From Aggregatilinea lenta (GTDB lineage: Bacteria; Chloroflexota; Anaerolineae; Aggregatilineales; Aggregatilineaceae): DNA of 64,000 bases. Made by a program: the position numbers and the translations under genes. Below the pieces are notes generated by a model. The model ran no database searches and was not told the DNA's origin. It saw only the letters and a program-made list of their open reading frames with translations. Where the stretch lies: the NCBI RefSeq assembly GCF_003569045.1, contig NZ_BFCB01000002.1:434001-498000 (forward strand). The letters run 5' to 3'. Shown piece by piece: positions 8,803 through 17,084 of this stretch (position 1 is the first letter of the stretch; each line of letters starts with the position of its first letter).

Positions 8803-9504
8803 ATGAACGCAAATCCAACCGTGCTGATGATCGACGACGATCAAACCCTGGTCCAAATGGTGAAAAGCACCCTGGAACAGGCCGGGCTGTCCGTGATGAC
8901 CGCCGCAGACGGCCAGGAGGGGCTGAAAAAAATGTACCAGGGTCGCCCCGACCTGATCATTCTGGACATCAATATGCCCGCAATGGACGGATGGACGGTC
9001 TGCACCCGGATCCGGGAGGTCAGCAACATCCCGATCATCATGCTGACTGCGCGCAACGAGCCGGAGGAAATCGTGCGCGGGCTTGACCTGGGCGCGGACG
9101 ACTATATCCTCAAGCCGTTCGAGTCCAACGTGCTGATGGCGCGCGTGCGTGCCAACCTGCGCCGCGCCGCCGCCCAGCCGACCCTGTTCAAGCAGAACGT
9201 GCTCTACAGCGACGACTACATCACCATCAACCTGGACGAGCACCGCGTCACGGCCAACGGCGAGACGATCCGTCTCACGCCGACCGAGTTCAACCTGATG
9301 GCCTATCTGGTCGACGCGTCGCCGCGCATCGTGCCGTACCGCGAGCTGCTGGAAAACATCTGGGGCTTCGAGTACATCGACGACATCGACTATTTGCGGG
9401 TGTACATCTGGCATCTGCGCCGCAAGCTGGAGCCGGACGCCAAGAACCCGACCTACATCATCAACGAGCTGGGGCTTGGCTACCGGTTCGAAAAGCAGGT
9501 CTGA
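8803..9504 (+). CDS. OmpR/PhoB-family response regulator
   Basis: 233 residues. The receiver domain has the acidic pocket DDD at 11-13, phospho-acceptor Asp55 in LIILDINMPAMDGW, Thr82 in MLTAR and Lys104 in YILKPFE. The C-terminal winged helix (about 130-230) has LTPTEFNLMAYLV and ends in YRFEKQV, typical of PhoB-type DNA-binding regulators. GGGAGA precedes the ATG. No kinase gene is adjacent; the nearest candidate partner is the GAF-PAS histidine kinase at 12200. It probably shares a transcript with the ROK kinase, and a strong terminator follows at 9544. Confidence 0.93.
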   Translation: MNANPTVLMIDDDQTLVQMVKSTLEQAGLSVMTAADGQEGLKKMYQGRPDLIILDINMPAMDGWTVCTRIREVSNIPIIMLTARNEPEEIVRGLDLGADDYILKPFESNVLMARVRANLRRAAAQPTLFKQNVLYSDDYITINLDEHRVTANGETIRLTPTEFNLMAYLVDASPRIVPYRELLENIWGFEYIDDIDYLRVYIWHLRRKLEPDAKNPTYIINELGLGYRFEKQV

Positions 9505-9543
9505 CGCTCGCGCGCTTTGCCCATTCATCCGCACTCATCTTCC

Positions 9544-9577
9544 GCCGCCTGTGAAATCTCACGGGCGGCTGATTTTT
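9544..9577 (+). terminator. Intrinsic terminator after the response regulator
   Basis: Arms GCCGCCTGTGA (9544-9554) and TCACGGGCGGC (9559-9569) with a 4-base loop form an almost perfect 11-bp stem, followed by TGATTTTT. The remaining 220 bases to the next gene show no clear gene. Confidence 0.85.
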
Positions 9578-9799
9578 GTGGCGAGCGGAAGACGATCCCC
9601 CCATTCCCGGCCCCCTCGATTCACCCCAGCAGCGCCCCACTTGCTTGCGCCGAACCGTGCGAGGCGCAATAATCCAGGCGTGGCGCACGTCCCTGTCTCC
9701 CGAATCCCTGCGCCACTGCTGGCTGCCCCGGCTGGCACGCCTGCGCCCCAAACCGGCGCAGCGCCGACTTAGAATTACACGCAACCAGGAGATAACACT

Positions 9800-11137
9800 A
9801 TGTCTACCCCTCCCCAGGTTCTGCCTGGGCCTCAGGCCAAAGCGTTGATCGAGCGAGATGCGCAGGTGCTCTCGCCCTCCTACACACGCGGCTATCCGTT
9901 CGTCATCGATCGTGGTGAGGGCGCGCGTGTCTGGGACGTGGATGGCCACCCGTTCATCGACTTCACGACGGGCATCGCCGTCACCTCGACCGGCCACGCG
10001 CACCCGAACGTCGTGAAGGCGATCCAGGACCAGGCTGCGCGCTTCATCCACATGTCCGGGACCGACTTCTATTACCCGGTCCAGGTGGAGATGGCCGAGC
10101 GGCTGGCCTCCGTCGCACCGTTCGACGGCGACGCGATGGTCTTTTTTGGCAACAGCGGCGCGGAAGCAATTGAGGCGGCGGCCAAGCTGGCCCGCACCTA
10201 CACCGGACGCCCACGCTTCATCGCCTTCCTGCGCGGTTTCCACGGGCGCACGATGGGCGCGCTGAGCTTCACCGCCAGCAAGTACGTACAGCGCAAGGAC
10301 TTCTTCCCGCTGGTGCCGGGCATCACGCACGTGCCCTACCCCGACGCGTACCGCCCGATCCTGAACCCGGTGGGCTTCGACGACTACGGCGAGCGCGTGG
10401 TGGATTACATTGAAAACGTGATCTTCCAGACCGAGGTCCCGCCGACCGAAGTCGCGGGTATCCTCGTCGAGCCGATCCAGGGCGAAGGCGGCTACGTCGT
10501 GCCGCCCGATGGCTTCTTCTCCGCGCTGCGCCGCCTGTGCGACAAGTACGAGATCCTGCTGATCGTGGACGAGGTGCAGTCCGGCATGGGCCGCACCGGC
10601 AAGTGGTGGGCCATGGAGCACTGGGGCGTCGAACCGGACATCGTGTGCACGGCGAAGGGCATCGCCAGCGGCATGCCGCTCTCCGCGATCATTGCCCGGC
10701 GCGAGATCATGAGCACGTGGGTCCCCGGCGCGCACGCCAGCACGTTCGGCGGCAACCCGGTGAGCTGCGCGGCAGGCATCGCCACCTTCGACCTGCTCAA
10801 AGGCGGCCTGATCGACAACGCGGCCCAGATGGGCGCGTACCTCGTGGACAAGCTCGGCGAGATCGAGCAGCGCCACCCCAGCATCGGGCAAATACGCGGC
10901 AAGGGCCTGATGATCGGCACGGAGTTCGTGCAGAACCGCGAGACACGCAAGCCTGCCCAGCAACTCCGCGATCGCGTGGTGGATTACGCGTTCCAGAGCG
11001 GCCTGCTGCTGCTCGGCTGCGGAACCAGCACGCTGCGCATCGTGCCGCCGCTGAACGTGGATCAGGCGACCATCGACGAGGCGCTGCCGATCCTGGAGCA
11101 CGCCATCGCCCGCGCCGAAGAGGATCTGCTGGACTAG
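9800..11137 (+). CDS. Class III PLP aminotransferase (acetylornithine/4-aminobutyrate family)
   Basis: 445 residues. Fold-type I, class III features: FIDFTTGIAVTSTGHAHP near 52-69, NSGAEAIEAA for the phosphate cup, GFHGRTMGAL, and LIVDEVQSGMGRTGKWWA with the PLP-binding Asp. The Schiff-base lysine is in CTAKGIASGMPLSA and the C-terminus has GKGLMIG. The length and the N-terminal PGPQAKALIERDAQVLSPS resemble the broad-specificity GabT/ornithine aminotransferase group (also known from archaea) more than ArgD. The substrate is therefore uncertain: GABA, ornithine or another omega-amino acid. AGGAG lies 8 bases before the ATG. No arginine or GABA pathway gene is nearby. Confidence 0.9.
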   Translation: MSTPPQVLPGPQAKALIERDAQVLSPSYTRGYPFVIDRGEGARVWDVDGHPFIDFTTGIAVTSTGHAHPNVVKAIQDQAARFIHMSGTDFYYPVQVEMAERLASVAPFDGDAMVFFGNSGAEAIEAAAKLARTYTGRPRFIAFLRGFHGRTMGALSFTASKYVQRKDFFPLVPGITHVPYPDAYRPILNPVGFDDYGERVVDYIENVIFQTEVPPTEVAGILVEPIQGEGGYVVPPDGFFSALRRLCDKYEILLIVDEVQSGMGRTGKWWAMEHWGVEPDIVCTAKGIASGMPLSAIIARREIMSTWVPGAHASTFGGNPVSCAAGIATFDLLKGGLIDNAAQMGAYLVDKLGEIEQRHPSIGQIRGKGLMIGTEFVQNRETRKPAQQLRDRVVDYAFQSGLLLLGCGTSTLRIVPPLNVDQATIDEALPILEHAIARAEEDLLD

Positions 11138-11206
11138 CGATCCAACAATCCGACAACAACACATCGACGGGCGCGACTGTAAACTGTATCGATTGCGCCC
11201 GTTGTG

Positions 11207-12037
11207 TTACATCGCGGCAATGCGGCGACTCTCGACGATGAGGTAAAACCACAGGCCGAAGTAGAGGTACAGCGCGGCGGTGCGGTGGCGGCAGGCCAGC
11301 AGCGCCAGCAGCGGTGTGAGGCTGTACGGCGCGAAGTAGGGCACCAGCAGCGGCGTCGCAGCGGCGGCCAGGACCTCGTCGTCGAGCTTGTAAGCGCGGA
11401 CCAACAGGTAGAGGCCCAGCGGGATCGCAAATGGCCACGGCGCAAAGTTCCAGGCCGTGCCCCGGATGTCGCTGTGCGCCATACCCAACTGCCCCATCCA
11501 GCCCGGCCACACCACGAACGATAGCGCCCCGACCGCCAGCACCGGCAGCAGCATGCGCGCGCTGAATCGTGACCGCTTCCACCAGATGAGCGCGGCCCCA
11601 CCCAGGGTCTGCGGTTTGGCAGCGAGCAGTGGCAGTCCCCACGTCGGCGGCAGCAAAAACGCCAGCGCGGGCACCCAGTCCACGTTATTCGTGCGCAGCA
11701 GGTCCAGAAAGACCGGTGATGTGAACGTCAACAGCAGCGCGGGCCAGCCTCCACGATAGACCCAAATCACCGCGCCCAGGACTGAGACGTTCAAAACGAG
11801 GTTGGCGGCGTTACCCCAGGCCAGCGGTAACAAAGCGTGCGGCACGCACAGCAGCAGCCACGGGAACCCGGCAAAATCGGAGTGGTCGTAGGGCTGCCAA
11901 ACAGAGTGCAGCGCCGGTGAATAACTATTCCGCCAATCGACGCCAACTGGGTAAAAAGCCCACGCGAACACAAGTGCGAGGGCAACGAGCGCAGCAAGAA
12001 AAACCAATACGGGAACGCGCCGCTCAACAGCGACCAT
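11207..12037 (-). CDS. Polytopic membrane protein, possible GT87-like glycosyltransferase
   Basis: 276 residues with about seven or eight hydrophobic segments. The first (10-27) is followed by VGVDWRNSYSPALHSVWQPY, an acidic/aromatic loop of the type found in polyprenyl-phosphate-dependent mannosyltransferases (GT87 and relatives). It is shorter than a typical GT87 enzyme (about 400 residues), so it may be a trimmed relative. It is convergent with the aminotransferase gene and divergent from the histidine kinase gene at 12200. On the minus strand a TATACT hexamer about 16 bases upstream suggests its own promoter with a very short leader. Function is not established. Confidence 0.6.
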   Translation of the reverse strand: MVAVERRVPVLVFLAALVALALVFAWAFYPVGVDWRNSYSPALHSVWQPYDHSDFAGFPWLLLCVPHALLPLAWGNAANLVLNVSVLGAVIWVYRGGWPALLLTFTSPVFLDLLRTNNVDWVPALAFLLPPTWGLPLLAAKPQTLGGAALIWWKRSRFSARMLLPVLAVGALSFVVWPGWMGQLGMAHSDIRGTAWNFAPWPFAIPLGLYLLVRAYKLDDEVLAAAATPLLVPYFAPYSLTPLLALLACRHRTAALYLYFGLWFYLIVESRRIAAM

Positions 12038-12161
12038 AGACCCACCCGCTCACAGTATAGAATGTAAATTATTCAGCTTCATTTTAAGCATCATGCATAA
12101 CAGTGCAATTTTGTCCTCCATCAGAAATGCGCAAGAATTCCGCTAGAGATGCGCTAAAAGA

Positions 12162-12190
12162 TTCACGCCGCCTCGCACCCATGCTACAAT
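12162..12190 (+). promoter_or_regulatory. Promoter giving a near-leaderless histidine kinase mRNA
   Basis: TTCACG (12162-12167), a 17-base spacer, then extended -10 TGC-TACAAT (12182-12190). The ATG begins at 12200, only 9 bases after the -10, so the start site should fall at or 1-3 bases before the start codon. No ribosome site precedes the ATG. Confidence 0.6.
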
Positions 12191-12199
12191 CACCGCACT

Positions 12200-13774
12200 A
12201 TGTTTCTACTCCCGGACTACCGCGTTCGTCAGCGGGATTACCTGCTGAACATCAGCCGCGCCCTGACAGCCCAACTGGACCTGGGCGAAGTGCTGCGCAT
12301 GATCCTGCAAGCCGCCACCTCGATGCTGGCGGGCGAAGCGGGCATGATCGCGCTGTATGACGGCGAGCACTTCCACACGCGCGCCATCACGGGCATCGCA
12401 CCCGAACAGGCCGAGGTGCTCGATGCCGTGCTGGAAGACCTGACCTACGACAAAACAGACGGGTTCAACGTGCCCGTGCTGCACGGCAAGATGCGCAAGG
12501 TCGCGCGCAAGATGAACCTGAACCTGCGGCAGGTCGTCACGCTGCCGATGATCATGGCCGACCAGATGCTTGGCATCCTGTTCATCTTCCGCGCCTACGC
12601 GGGCCAGCCCAACGACAACGATCACCGGCTGCTGCAAAGCTTCGCCGATCAGGCCGCGATCGCCGTGCACAACGCCTGGATGTATGAGTTCGCCAACCAG
12701 GAGCGCCAGCGGCTGGCCGCGATCATCGACAACAGCGCCGACGGCGTGATGATCCTCGACCAGCATTTGCACATCGAGCGCTGGAATCGCGCCCTCAGCC
12801 GGATCAGCGGCTGGCACGCGGAACAGGTGATCCAGCGTCCGCACGACGTGATCATCCGCTGGAAGCACGTCGAGGTCGGCATGACGCTCGAAGACGCGCT
12901 GCGCAGCGGCTGGCCCTACGACAATCCCGACGAAGACGCGACCAACATGCTCTACGTCGAGGGCGACCTCGAACGGCTGGACGGCACGAGCATCAGCATT
13001 GGTGTGACCTACGCACCGATGTTCCGGCGCACGGGCGAGCTGCAAAACGTCATCGCCAACGTGCGCGACATCACCCACTTCCGCGAGGCGGAGCGGCTCA
13101 AATCGACGTTTATCTCGGTCGTCTCGCACGAATTGAAGACGCCTGTCGCGCTGATCAAGGGCTATGCGGACACGCTGCGCCGCGAGGACGCCGACTGGGA
13201 CGTGGAGACGTTCAAGCGTGGTCTGGGCGTGATCGAAGAAGAAGCCGACCGCCTGACCGAGCTGATCGAAAACCTGCTGGCGGCGTCCAAGCTGCAAGCG
13301 GAGGGCATGCAGCTCCAGCTCGACGACGTGAATCTGCGCGGCATCGCAGAGCAGGCCGTCGAGCGCTTTCAGACGCAGACCGACAAACACACGCTGCGCG
13401 CCGACTTTCCAGAGGATTTCCCGATTATCTGCGGCGATGGCACGCGCCTGCGTCAGGTGGTGGATAACCTCGTAAGCAACGCGATCAAGTATTCGCCCAA
13501 AGGCGGCAACATCACCATCACGGGCACGTGCGACGACAAGAAGGTGCAGGTCGCCGTGCGCGACCAGGGTCCCGGCCTGCCGGAAGAGGAACTCTCGCGC
13601 GTCTTCGAGCGCTTCTATCGCGTGAACAATGCGCTGACCAATAACGCTCAGGGCACCGGGCTGGGGCTGTATCTGGCGAACGCAGTGATTAAAGCGCACG
13701 GTGGGCGGATCTGGGCCACCAATAACCCCGGCGGCGGCGCGACTTTTACCTTCACCGTTCCGCGTCAGGACTGA
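12200..13774 (+). CDS. Soluble GAF-PAS sensor histidine kinase
   Basis: 524 residues, no membrane segment. A GAF domain (about 15-160) is followed by a PAS domain (about 168-290, with IIDNSADGVMILD). HisKA has the phospho-acceptor His310 in FISVVSHELKTP. The HATPase has the N box DNLVSNAIKYSP (422-433), the G1 box DQGPGL and the G2 box GTGLGL (485-490). All catalytic boxes look intact. It is therefore a cytoplasmic kinase sensing a small molecule or redox state. It has no adjacent response regulator; the PhoB-type regulator at 8803 is a possible partner by proximity only. The mRNA appears leaderless (see the promoter at 12162). Confidence 0.93.
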   Translation: MFLLPDYRVRQRDYLLNISRALTAQLDLGEVLRMILQAATSMLAGEAGMIALYDGEHFHTRAITGIAPEQAEVLDAVLEDLTYDKTDGFNVPVLHGKMRKVARKMNLNLRQVVTLPMIMADQMLGILFIFRAYAGQPNDNDHRLLQSFADQAAIAVHNAWMYEFANQERQRLAAIIDNSADGVMILDQHLHIERWNRALSRISGWHAEQVIQRPHDVIIRWKHVEVGMTLEDALRSGWPYDNPDEDATNMLYVEGDLERLDGTSISIGVTYAPMFRRTGELQNVIANVRDITHFREAERLKSTFISVVSHELKTPVALIKGYADTLRREDADWDVETFKRGLGVIEEEADRLTELIENLLAASKLQAEGMQLQLDDVNLRGIAEQAVERFQTQTDKHTLRADFPEDFPIICGDGTRLRQVVDNLVSNAIKYSPKGGNITITGTCDDKKVQVAVRDQGPGLPEEELSRVFERFYRVNNALTNNAQGTGLGLYLANAVIKAHGGRIWATNNPGGGATFTFTVPRQD

Positions 13775-14004
13775 TCGATTCCGCCTGCCGGATGCCGCAG
13801 CGATTTTGGGCGCAAGCGCCCGCGACGCGGTACACTTCGCAGGCTGTTCTGCCACGCCGGACGGCCACCCCCGGCACGCACACTCGCTTTCCCCGCACCT
13901 TGATGCCTGGGGAAGCACTCGCAGCGCCACGTTGCGCTGTCACAACGAGTTAACCCGGCTGGTTCGTGGATGATCCAGCCTTAGCATGTTCAGGAGTCCC
14001 TTTC

Positions 14005-15369
14005 ATGAGCCAAGTTGTACGCACCTCGCTGACCTGCCCGCGCTGTGGACAGCCATTTACGGGCGTCGTCGAGCAGATCATCGACATTGACAGCGATCCG
14101 CAAGCCAAGAATCGCTTTTTATCCGGCCAGGTGAATCAGGTCCAGTGCCCGAACTGCGGCTTCACGATGGCCGTCGGCACGCCGCTGGTCTACCACGACA
14201 GCGCGCGCGAGATGTTCATCACCTATATGCCGATGGAATTGAACATCCCGCCGCAGGAGCGCGAGCGCGTCATCGGCGACCTATCGCGCCGCCTGATGGA
14301 CAGCATCCCGCCGGAAAAGCGCAAGGGCTACCTGTTCCAGCCCAAGCAGGCGCTCACCCTACCCGGCATGATCGACATGATCCTCGACGCCGAGGGCATC
14401 ACGCAGGACATGCGCGACGCGCAGCGCGAAAAGATGCGCGTGATGGAGATGTTCTTGCAGGTGGGCGAAGATCAGTGGCCGCGCCTGATCGAAGAAAACG
14501 CGGACATGATCGACCTGGAATTCTTCCAGATGACGCTGGTTACCGCCGAAAACGCGGCGCAGAGCGGCAAGGACGCGATGGCCGAGGCACTGATCCTGCT
14601 CTACAACTTCCTGGTCCAGAACACAGAGATCGGGCAGGAAGCGATGCAGCAGGCGCAGGTGCAGGAAGAAGTCATCCGTGAAGTGGCCGAAGACGTGCAG
14701 CGCCTGGGCGAAAACCTCAGCCGTGAGGCGTTCATGGACCTCGTGCTGAGCTATGCGGGCGATACCGACCGCGTGCAGGCGCTCGTCGGGCTAATGCGCC
14801 CCGCCTTCGACTACAACTTCTTCCAGGAGCTGTCGGCCAAGATGGCGGCGGCAGAAGGTGAAGAACGCGAGCTGCTCGAAGACCTGCGACAGGATCTGCT
14901 CGAAATGACGACCGCGCTCGACCAGCAGACGCAGGCTGTCCTGCAGCGTGCTGCCGAAACGCTGCGGTTCATCGTCAACGCTGAAGACATCGACGCGGCG
15001 ATCCGGCCCCGCATGGACCAGATCGACGACACGTTCCTGGCCGTGCTTCAGGCCAACATCAGCAACGCAGAAGAGCACCAGGACCTGCAAACCAGCGCCC
15101 GCCTCAAGCAGGTGCTCGAAAAGGTGCTGGAGATCCTGCGCGACGCCGCCCCGCCCCAGATTCGCTTCATCAACGAGCTGATGACCGCGCCCACCGAAGA
15201 AGAAGCCCGCGCCGTGATCGAGGCGCAGGCGGGCCAGTATGGGCCGGAGCTGCTGGAACTGATGGAAGCCGTCGCCCAGGACCTGGACGAGAGCGAGCGC
15301 ACCGAGGAAGCCGCCGTGCTGCGCGGCTACCGCGCGATGGTCGCGTCGTACGTCTCGGCGGGCGCATAG
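14005..15369 (+). CDS. CpXC domain protein, function unknown
   Basis: 454 residues from ATG 14005, chosen because AGGAG lies about 10 bases upstream; an in-frame start 13 codons earlier lacks one. The first 120 residues carry two zinc-ribbon-like pairs, CPRCGQPF and CPNCGF, with the CpXC-type core FLSGQVNQVQCPNCG. The remainder (about 150-450) is almost entirely helical, acidic and rich in Gln/Glu, with coiled-coil-like stretches and no recognised enzyme motif. CpXC proteins are mostly uncharacterised; the Cys pairs suggest metal or nucleic-acid binding. The gene stands alone between the histidine kinase and the convergent cell-wall cluster. Confidence 0.78.
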   Translation: MSQVVRTSLTCPRCGQPFTGVVEQIIDIDSDPQAKNRFLSGQVNQVQCPNCGFTMAVGTPLVYHDSAREMFITYMPMELNIPPQERERVIGDLSRRLMDSIPPEKRKGYLFQPKQALTLPGMIDMILDAEGITQDMRDAQREKMRVMEMFLQVGEDQWPRLIEENADMIDLEFFQMTLVTAENAAQSGKDAMAEALILLYNFLVQNTEIGQEAMQQAQVQEEVIREVAEDVQRLGENLSREAFMDLVLSYAGDTDRVQALVGLMRPAFDYNFFQELSAKMAAAEGEERELLEDLRQDLLEMTTALDQQTQAVLQRAAETLRFIVNAEDIDAAIRPRMDQIDDTFLAVLQANISNAEEHQDLQTSARLKQVLEKVLEILRDAAPPQIRFINELMTAPTEEEARAVIEAQAGQYGPELLELMEAVAQDLDESERTEEAAVLRGYRAMVASYVSAGA

Positions 15370-15415
15370 CGTCCGGCACATTGGCGGAAATTTCGTCGGG
15401 GTGGGGTCATGGCGA

Positions 15416-15457
15416 GACCTCGCCCCAGCCCCTCTCCAATCAAGTAGGAGAGGGGAG
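15416..15457. repeat. Family A intergenic palindrome, copy 2
   Basis: GAGACCTCGCCCCAGCCCCT, then a stem around CCAATCAAGTAGG and AGAGGGGAG. A family B palindrome follows 23 bases later, so the two families are stacked in the gap between convergent genes. Confidence 0.85.
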
Positions 15458-15480
15458 ACAAACGAAAACCGATAGGTTCT

Positions 15481-15555
15481 GTAGGGCGGGTTTGCAACCC
15501 GCCCTGTTTATTTACATACGCCAAAAACAAGAGGCGGGCCAATACCCGCCCCGCC
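15481..15555. repeat. Two family B palindromes (GTAGGGCGGG type)
   Basis: GTAGGGCGGG-TTTGCAA-CCCGCCC at 15481-15504 and a degenerate GGCGGG...CCCGCC copy at 15533-15555. Each forms a strong GC hairpin and could terminate either convergent transcript, although no long T-run follows. Confidence 0.7.
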
Positions 15556-15608
15556 AATTCACTAACACCTGGGCTGCGCATTCCGCCGCGTGTCTTTTTC
15601 CCTAATCC

Positions 15609-17084
15609 CTATTCCCCAGTCCCCAATCCCTGATCGCCAATCTGGCCCGCCGCTTCGAGCGCCGCACCCGCGACGTCCGCCGCCACGCCGGGATCGTCCT
15701 CGTTCTCCACGACGACCACCACCGCGATCGCCGCCGGTTCATCTTCCTGCGTGACGTCCACGAAGCCCGTGAACCACACGTAGGGCGTCTTGTCCGGCCC
15801 GGCATAGGCGCACGCGCTGTGCCCGTAGAGCACCTGATCGCCGCGCACCGCCCGACTGACGAACGGACTCTGCGCTGCGGTCTGGAGCATCGTCAGGCGG
15901 ATGCCCGACGCCACATCCGCGCGCAGCAGCGCGGGACGCCGCACGGGCAACTCGACCGGCTGCCAGTCTTCAGAGTCCGGCGCGCGGGTCGCGGTAACGA
16001 GGTGCAGCGGCACGGCGTTGCCCTGGTTGGCGATGGCCGCGACGATCTGCACCATTTGCAGCGGTGTCACGGTCAGGTCGCCCTGGCCGGTCACCGCCGC
16101 GACCAGCCGGTCCTCCGGCGTGTCCGCCGTCAGCGGCGTGGAGGGCGCGCCCGCGTCGCTCACAAATCCTGCCAGCTCTGGCGCACTGAGCAGGCCCAGC
16201 GCCTCGAGCCGCTCCCAGATCTGGCTCGGCGTCAGCGTATCGCCCAGCGCCCCCACGAACGGCGCGGGACAACCGAACGCGTATGCCTCCGCCAGCGTCA
16301 GCGCACGGTCGGGCGTGTCCGGCAGGCAGGTCAGCACCAGATCGCCCACCTGCACGGGAGCCTCGGCCTCGTCGGTTTCGGTGTTCAGCACATAGCCACC
16401 GGACTCCTGCAAATCCGGATACGAAGCAAGAATCGCGGCGAGCATGACCGTTTGCAGCGCGCCGCCCGGCTGGTACAGCCCCGCCGTGACGCGGTTGAGC
16501 AGCGGCGACGTCTCCTCGTCCTGCGTCAGGGCGTCCCAGTTGGCGTCGAGCCTATTCGGATCGAAACCGGGCTGGCTGACCAATGCCAGGATCTCGCCGG
16601 AGGGGACCGTCACAACGATGACCGCGCCGGCCCGGTCGCCCATTGCCTGTGCCGCCGCCTGCTGCACGTTCAGATCGAGTGTAGATTGCACGTCCGCACC
16701 CTGCTGCGGGCGGTGCAGCGTATCATCCACCAGTTCTTCCCATGCGCTGCGCAGGTCCGCGCCACTCAGGGTGCTGTCGAACGCGGCCTCGATCCCGTCC
16801 GCGCCGTACTTGAAGCTGTAATAACCGACCGCGCTGGCCGCTTGGGGATAAGGATAGACACGCTCGCTCGTGCCGTCGCCGCCCTCGGTATAGGCCAGCG
16901 CCTCGCCGCCCCGATCGTAAATCGCGCCGCGCTCGATGCGCTGCGCCTCGATCACGTTGCGGGGATTGTCCGAGCGCGCCAGCAGGCTGTCGGCCTGGAT
17001 CACGGTCCAGAACGCTGCGCTCAGCGCGACGATGAGGAACGCGGTCAGGAATGCGCCCAAGACGCGCGACAGCTCACGAGTCAT
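15609..17084 (-). CDS. Penicillin-binding-protein homologue lacking all three transpeptidase motifs
   Basis: 491 residues. An N-terminal anchor (about 8-30) precedes a class B PBP layout: ERGAIYDRGGEALAY (51-65), STLDLNVQQAA, GAVIVVTVPSGEILALVS, VTPLQMVQIVAAIANQG (339-355) and YVWFTGFV (435-442). The catalytic motifs are replaced. S-x-x-K is GALQ (208-211, in LYQPGGALQTV), S-x-N is GCP (271-273) and K-T-G is HSA (422-424, in YGHSACAYA). The fold is probably kept, but D,D-transpeptidase activity should be absent. Its ATG overlaps the stop of the upstream SEDS gene by 4 bases, so the two are translationally coupled. A scaffold or activator role for the SEDS enzyme is inference. Confidence 0.88.
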   Translation of the reverse strand: MTRELSRVLGAFLTAFLIVALSAAFWTVIQADSLLARSDNPRNVIEAQRIERGAIYDRGGEALAYTEGGDGTSERVYPYPQAASAVGYYSFKYGADGIEAAFDSTLSGADLRSAWEELVDDTLHRPQQGADVQSTLDLNVQQAAAQAMGDRAGAVIVVTVPSGEILALVSQPGFDPNRLDANWDALTQDEETSPLLNRVTAGLYQPGGALQTVMLAAILASYPDLQESGGYVLNTETDEAEAPVQVGDLVLTCLPDTPDRALTLAEAYAFGCPAPFVGALGDTLTPSQIWERLEALGLLSAPELAGFVSDAGAPSTPLTADTPEDRLVAAVTGQGDLTVTPLQMVQIVAAIANQGNAVPLHLVTATRAPDSEDWQPVELPVRRPALLRADVASGIRLTMLQTAAQSPFVSRAVRGDQVLYGHSACAYAGPDKTPYVWFTGFVDVTQEDEPAAIAVVVVVENEDDPGVAADVAGAALEAAGQIGDQGLGTGE

